Below, in pieces: positions 61,317-64,000 of a stretch of 64,000 nt of DNA. A program made the position numbers and the translations under genes. The notes below the pieces were generated by a model that saw nothing but the letters and a program-made list of their open reading frames with translations, was not told the origin of the DNA and did not search any database. Each line of letters begins with the position of its first letter. The stretch's first letter is position 1. The stretch is from assembly GCA_024397955.1 (NCBI GenBank), contig CP073744.1, positions 1,302,001-1,366,000 of the forward strand. Reading direction: 5' to 3'. The DNA is from a bacterium SCSIO 12696. Its GTDB lineage: Bacteria; Pseudomonadota; Gammaproteobacteria; Pseudomonadales; Porticoccaceae.

Positions 61317-64000
61317 TTATCGCGTCAGGTTAGTCCAGGATGTACGGCTGGATTCGTTACTGCCAAAGCTGATATTGCCACTATCAATACCCCGACTGGT
61401 GTTCACATAACGAGTGGCATCACGACCTGAATCAGCATCCCGGTTTGACACAAAGGTTGGCGCGGTCGGCACACCCGTAGACTCGATACCGGAATACACT
61501 CCGTTGTTATTGGGGATATCAATAACCGGGAATAGCGGCTGACCTCCTGTCAACAAATCCACATTCATCAAGAACCCTGTACCACCAAAGGCGCACTGTG
61601 CTCCTTCAGGGATCAAGGTATTAAAAAATACAATGGGCCCTAGAATCGCTGGGTCAACCACATTGCGTTCGGCAATGCTGCCTGGAGTCAGTAAATTGAT
61701 AAACCAGCCCAGCTCGTCGCGAGTGGTCAAATTATAACTAACGGAGTTGGTGCTATTGGTTCGCACCACTGAACCATCATCCAACGTGGATTCCGTAATA
61801 GTTTGCTGAACCAGATTGTTTCTACTTAAACCACCGACGCCAGCATCCCAAACCCCATAGAAAGATTGCACATCGGAGCTGGAGATATCGGAATCTGTCA
61901 GGTACTGACCAGTACCAAAAGTTACCAGTAAGTTGGGCGACGTTGCCCGCAAGCTGCGAGTTGGGTGTGCGCCTACTGATGGTTTGGATGTAATTGGTTG
62001 GGAATCACCTGCCACAAAGAACGGCGTGTAAGTGGGCCCACTGCCGTAAGCACTGCCCCAGGCGCTTGAATTATTTGATGACACATCAAAGGCCCACATA
62101 TTGCCCAATACATCACCTGCGTAAATTCGATCAGCGGTGCCATCATTATCCAAATCAACCACTTCTGGTGTGGACATACCATTGTTATCCATGGCGGTAT
62201 TCGGATCATTGTCGCCAACGCCTGTATCCAGCTTGATATGAGTACCATCATCCAGATATAGAATAAAAATTTGTGCGGTACCGCTGCCGGTATTGTTATA
62301 GCCATTGCCAAAAATTGCCGCCCAGCGGCCATTATTCATCAAGGCGATAGTGACTTGGCTATACGTAAAGCCCAGGTCTGGGTCATCATTGCTGTCCAGT
62401 TCGGTAACTACAATATCATCCGCATTGCTCTCTGCATTGCTCAGAGCACTAGGGCTAGTCACATCTAGCACATAGACACCGCGGCCACCAGCACGAACCC
62501 CTCCCGCCAAGTAGGTGCGCCAGGAACCATTGACAAATACATCTTGGGCGGTGGGGGTTAAGTCCACATAGCTGCGATGAGAGTAATCATCATCTGCCAG
62601 ATAGTGTAGGCCTTCCTGGGTACTGCTGCTAGAAGACAGAAATTCAGGAATATAAGCAAATACCTCGGCACCATTGTTGGCATCAAAGCCATGCAGCATA
62701 CCGTCGTTGGCACCCACATAAATCATTTGGCGGCGATTGTTGTTATTGCGAATAAAGTTGGAGTAGAGATTACCGCTACCGGCAATATCATCAGGGTATG
62801 GAGCGTTCGGCGTACCTACAAAAACTGGTGCCGAGTGAACAATATCTCCCAAACGGCTGCCCAGGCGATTGCGGAATTGACGAATATCATCCGTTTGTTG
62901 AACTTCCTGAGAAAAATCGCCGCGAAGATAGTTCAGCAAATCCAAACCAAAAGCAGACTCTTCGGCAGGGTCCGTAACACCAAAGGTCAAATCCGCTATC
63001 TGCGTGGAAGAAAGCTCAGTATTGTTAGGTGAGTTATGGTTGCTCGGCCAGCGGAATGCCACACCCTGAGTGCCGTTATAAGTGATAATTTCCCGACCAT
63101 CAGCCGTAGTAGAAGCACTGTTTAAGCCAGAGGCAGCGCTCCATTGCACGCCGCCGATACCAGTACTGGTTACCGACAGAGCACGGATATCACCAGACCA
63201 ACCTGCCGGGTTAAATTCAGCTCGGAACAACAAAGCACCGTTATCCAAGCTCGTAGAGTTAAAAGATACCGAGGCCGCTGACGAAACTCGGCTTTGAATA
63301 TCATCCAGAGCGTCGTTAAAGGAATCGATCAACTCTTGAGGGTCTGCGGCACTTAAGAATTCACCACGACCGTTCCAAGCGGCATGGCGCATGTCATCGG
63401 TTGTTGTGTTGGCGTTGGCAACAGGCTCTGGCCAAGTAAAAGCTGCATCCCTATCAGTAGGGTTGGCTAAAACCGTGCCATCCACACCAAAGGCCACTGT
63501 ATAAGTCACCATATGTTGGGCGGAGTTAGGGTCTACAACTGATGTGGTTAAGTTGTCGGCAAGGCTGGGAGCGAGGTCTCGCTCATAAAAATCCATAGCC
63601 ACATCGGCCAGTGTATTACTGAACTCATCAGAGTAGGAACCACCATCAAAAGCGGTATTGCCAGCTCCAGGACCATCAGTATTTCCTACTGACGGCGCCC
63701 CACCGTTCCAGAAGCCATCTGATAATAAAACAGTAAAGTTTTTCTGGCAGGAACCACCGTTGGCATCAGTAAATATAGGCGTATCTGAAAGAGTATCGCT
63801 ATCTACAGGTGGCGCTGAACCAAATAAAGTACTGACTCCTGTACTTACACTTTCTTCAAAGTAATTACCCGCTCTTTCCAATGCCAGGCGTAATGGGGTA
63901 CCACCAGAAGAATTGATATTGAAAAGGCTATCCGCAAGATTGTCCTTGTTGGTATTTGCTGTTGAATTTACCGGCAGGGTAATATTATCCACATCGCTAA
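61317..64000 (-). CDS. pilY1: PilY1 pilus tip adhesin (partial, C-terminal 894 residues)
   Basis: The frame is open to the window edge; a GTG at 63992 exists but the real start lies outside. The first residues ('NLADSLFNINSSGGTPLRLA') look like the end of a von Willebrand A domain, and the rest is the C-terminal beta-propeller with 'GANDGMLHGFDANNGAEVFA', 'VDLTPTAQDVFVNGSWRTYL', 'GMSTPEVVDLDNDGTADRIY' (a calcium-binding DxDNDGTAD loop) and 'FTPFFVAGDSQPITSKP'-like blades. PilY1 controls pilus extension and surface sensing. Confidence 0.92.
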   Translation of the reverse strand, partial: SDVDNITLPVNSTANTNKDNLADSLFNINSSGGTPLRLALERAGNYFEESVSTGVSTLFGSAPPVDSDTLSDTPIFTDANGGSCQKNFTVLLSDGFWNGGAPSVGNTDGPGAGNTAFDGGSYSDEFSNTLADVAMDFYERDLAPSLADNLTTSVVDPNSAQHMVTYTVAFGVDGTVLANPTDRDAAFTWPEPVANANTTTDDMRHAAWNGRGEFLSAADPQELIDSFNDALDDIQSRVSSAASVSFNSTSLDNGALLFRAEFNPAGWSGDIRALSVTSTGIGGVQWSAASGLNSASTTADGREIITYNGTQGVAFRWPSNHNSPNNTELSSTQIADLTFGVTDPAEESAFGLDLLNYLRGDFSQEVQQTDDIRQFRNRLGSRLGDIVHSAPVFVGTPNAPYPDDIAGSGNLYSNFIRNNNNRRQMIYVGANDGMLHGFDANNGAEVFAYIPEFLSSSSSTQEGLHYLADDDYSHRSYVDLTPTAQDVFVNGSWRTYLAGGVRAGGRGVYVLDVTSPSALSNAESNADDIVVTELDSNDDPDLGFTYSQVTIALMNNGRWAAIFGNGYNNTGSGTAQIFILYLDDGTHIKLDTGVGDNDPNTAMDNNGMSTPEVVDLDNDGTADRIYAGDVLGNMWAFDVSSNNSSAWGSAYGSGPTYTPFFVAGDSQPITSKPSVGAHPTRSLRATSPNLLVTFGTGQYLTDSDISSSDVQSFYGVWDAGVGGLSRNNLVQQTITESTLDDGSVVRTNSTNSVSYNLTTRDELGWFINLLTPGSIAERNVVDPAILGPIVFFNTLIPEGAQCAFGGTGFLMNVDLLTGGQPLFPVIDIPNNNGVYSGIESTGVPTAPTFVSNRDADSGRDATRYVNTSRGIDSGNISFGSNESSRTSWTNLTR

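Overview
The window is chromosomal DNA from a gammaproteobacterium. Gene content and order look like the Pseudomonadales/Cellvibrionales side of the class: fxsA next to groES, ampE-ampD-DUF1631-nadC as in Pseudomonas, the ybgC-tolQRAB-pal-cpoB-queE-queC cluster, rluD-pgeF divergent from bamD, and pilS-pilR beside a pilY1-pilY2-pilE minor pilin operon. This placement is inferred from synteny and protein motifs only; no database search was run.

Layout. 1-22.7 kb is core genome: groES (partial) with a heat-shock promoter, fxsA, an alkyltransferase-like DNA repair protein, a peptidoglycan-recycling/AmpC-signalling set (ampG, ampE, ampD), an ABC-2 exporter, two tandem DUF1631 genes, nadC, an MBL-fold hydrolase, fabV, aceE-aceF, a PerM-type transporter, bepA, nadA and tRNA-Lys(UUU). 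A small MITE-like palindromic element lies between ampE and ampD and carries the ampD stop codon.

From 22.7 to about 40.9 kb is an AT-richer accessory region that starts beside the tRNA-Lys gene, whose 3' end is copied twice nearby. Every gene in it is on the minus strand. It holds 21 units of one extremely divergent family of small exported proteins (15 intact, 6 broken), each with a signal peptide, a beta-rich stretch, a central Cys, a conserved 'LLSxALSAxxxxKxV' helix-strand motif and often a second Cys. Inside the array sits a 2683-residue Sec-exported SpvB/FG-GAP/RHS toxin with a PD-(D/E)XK nuclease-like C-terminus and an overlapping downstream gene that is the obvious immunity candidate. 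Frameshifts, a nonsense codon, a tandem microduplication and a segmental duplication show that the array turns over actively. This is the least explained part of the window.

41.0-64 kb is mostly core again: a dihaem cytochrome lipoprotein and a PhoX-like protein, queuosine genes queC/queE, the Tol-Pal operon, ruvA/ruvB (no ruvC beside them), pgeF, rluD, bamD, nadE, the PilS/PilR two-component system, a FimT-type pseudopilin, and convergent pilE, pilY2 and pilY1 (pilY1 runs off the window end).

Start codons were moved from the longest reading frame where a ribosome binding site, a signal peptide, a duplicate copy or family length argued for it; each case is stated in the entry.
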